In this document: positions 63,342 to 64,000 of the stretch, piece by piece
How positions within the stretch are numbered: the stretch's first letter is position 1
How the letters are laid out: the number at the start of each line of letters is the position of its first letter
Origin: Spiroplasma_E ixodetis_B
GTDB taxonomy: Bacteria > Bacillota_I > Bacilli_A > Mycoplasmatales > VBWQ01
NCBI RefSeq assembly: GCF_040369795.1
Contig: NZ_AP028955.1
Location: forward strand, 496,001-560,000
Direction: 5' to 3'
Length of the DNA stretch: 64,000 nucleotides
Position numbers and translations under genes: made by a program
Notes under the pieces: model-generated
The model's database searches: none
What the model saw: the letters and a program-made list of their open reading frames with translations, nothing else
Told to the model about the DNA's origin: nothing

Positions 63342-64000
63342 GAGGCTTTTTAAAAATCTGTGTATCTTTTTACAAAGTTACTAGTTTAGATTAATTCTAT
63401 CTTCAAATTTTATCATAAAATGAGCAATTGCTGTATTTCAATTTTGAATGGGCATTGTTCATTTTTTTGTTATATTTTCAATTGCTAAGTAAAATATTTT
63501 AAAAACTGCCATATCATTTGGAAAAACTTTTTTATTTCTAATAACTTTTCGTAATTGACTATTAACAGATTCAATAGCATTTGTTGTATAAATAACTCTT
63601 TTGATTTCTGCATGATAACTAATAAAAACCATTAAATTATCTCAATTTTTATATCATGATTTAGCAATTTGAGGATATTGTTTATTTCATTTACTTTCAA
63701 AAGATTCTAAAGCTTGCATTGCTTGTTCTTCACTACATGCACTATAAATTGGTTTTAAATCTGTAACTAGTGATTTTCTATGTTTGTATGAAACATATTT
63801 TAAACTATTTCTAATTTGATGAACTATGCATAATTGATGTTCGGTTTTAGGATAAACTGATTGTATTGCTTCTGACATTCCTGTTAAATTGTCACTACAA
63901 GCAATAAGAATATCATTTAAGCCTCGATTTTTCATTTCTGTGAAATTAGATAATCAAAACTTAGAACCTTCATTTTCACTAATTCATAAACCTAAAACAT
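63342..64000 (-). mobile_element. IS256-family element, copy 7 (runs off the window)
   Basis: It begins with GAGGCTTTTTAAAAATCTG and extends past the window edge. The visible part is intact. Confidence 0.85.
63381..64000 (-). CDS. IS256-family transposase, C-terminal half (partial)
   Basis: The last 206 codons to TAG 63381-63383 are open (TGA as Trp), with CSDNLTGMSEA and TTNAIESVNSQ and a normal KKWTMPIQNW end. Whether the N-terminal part is intact lies outside the window. Confidence 0.83.

Noticed and set aside
1..64000. CRISPR array
   Set aside because: No short direct repeats with regular spacers were seen; all repeats are IS copies.
1..64000. tRNA or rRNA genes
   Set aside because: I saw no cloverleaf-like sequence with a TTC loop and CCA context and no rRNA-like GC-richer stretch. 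A covariance-model scan would settle it.

Overview
The window is AT-rich mollicute DNA that reads TGA as tryptophan. Nearly every long gene (mgtA, gltX, secY, map, ecfT, the transposases) is continuous only if TGA is a sense codon. Rare GTG/TTG starts, strong AAGGAGG ribosome binding sites, a type Z S14, no gene for L30 and a Spiroplasma-type toxin gene all point to Spiroplasma. A helical endosymbiont-type genome flooded with insertion sequences (ISs) fits best; the species cannot be named from sequence alone.

Layout. 1-2.8 kb: IS debris (IS3, IS630, IS5-like) around an orphan gene fragment. 2.96-5.68 kb: mgtA. 5.8-10.8 kb: a decayed ankyrin-repeat gene running into an IS3 copy that is split by an IS256 copy, which is itself split by an IS5-like copy. 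10.97-22.96 kb: a housekeeping block on the plus strand: ychF, three four-helix membrane proteins, gltX, an HD-domain phosphohydrolase, an unknown protein with a HEPN-like look, argS, rpoE (delta), pyrG and fba. 23.0-26.0 kb: a PPC/DUF296 gene broken by a frameshift and by IS256 (itself holding an IS5-like copy). 26.2-27.9 kb: rpiB and glyA. 28.0-35.8 kb: accessory region with IS256, IS5-like and IS630 copies and, between two IS630 remnants, a minus-strand phage-like cluster: a RuvC-like resolvase fragment, a small membrane protein, a Cys/His protein and a ribosome-inactivating protein (RIP) toxin gene cut at its 3' end. 35.9-36.6 kb: trmB. 37.0-52.15 kb: the S10-spc-alpha ribosomal supercluster (rpsJ to rplQ), including secY, adk, map, infA and rpoA. 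52.3-57.7 kb: an AAA+ ATPase pseudogene and a block of three IS256 copies plus an IS5-like copy. 58.0-60.5 kb: ecfA1-ecfA2-ecfT on the minus strand, inverted relative to rplQ. 60.6-64.0 kb: a decayed coiled-coil gene and more IS debris, ending inside an IS256 transposase.

How the parts relate. The conserved blocks look intact and are expressed as long operons for translation, tRNA charging, nucleotide synthesis, glycolysis, one-carbon metabolism, Mg2+ uptake and ECF vitamin transport. Everything between them is a graveyard in which four IS families insert into one another. Only one IS5-like copy (with a -1 frameshift signal), one IS630 copy and one or two IS256 copies look potentially functional. 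The most notable cargo is the RIP gene linked to phage-like genes: RIPs are the toxins associated with host protection and male killing in insect Spiroplasma, and here the copy has lost its C-terminus at an IS630 end.
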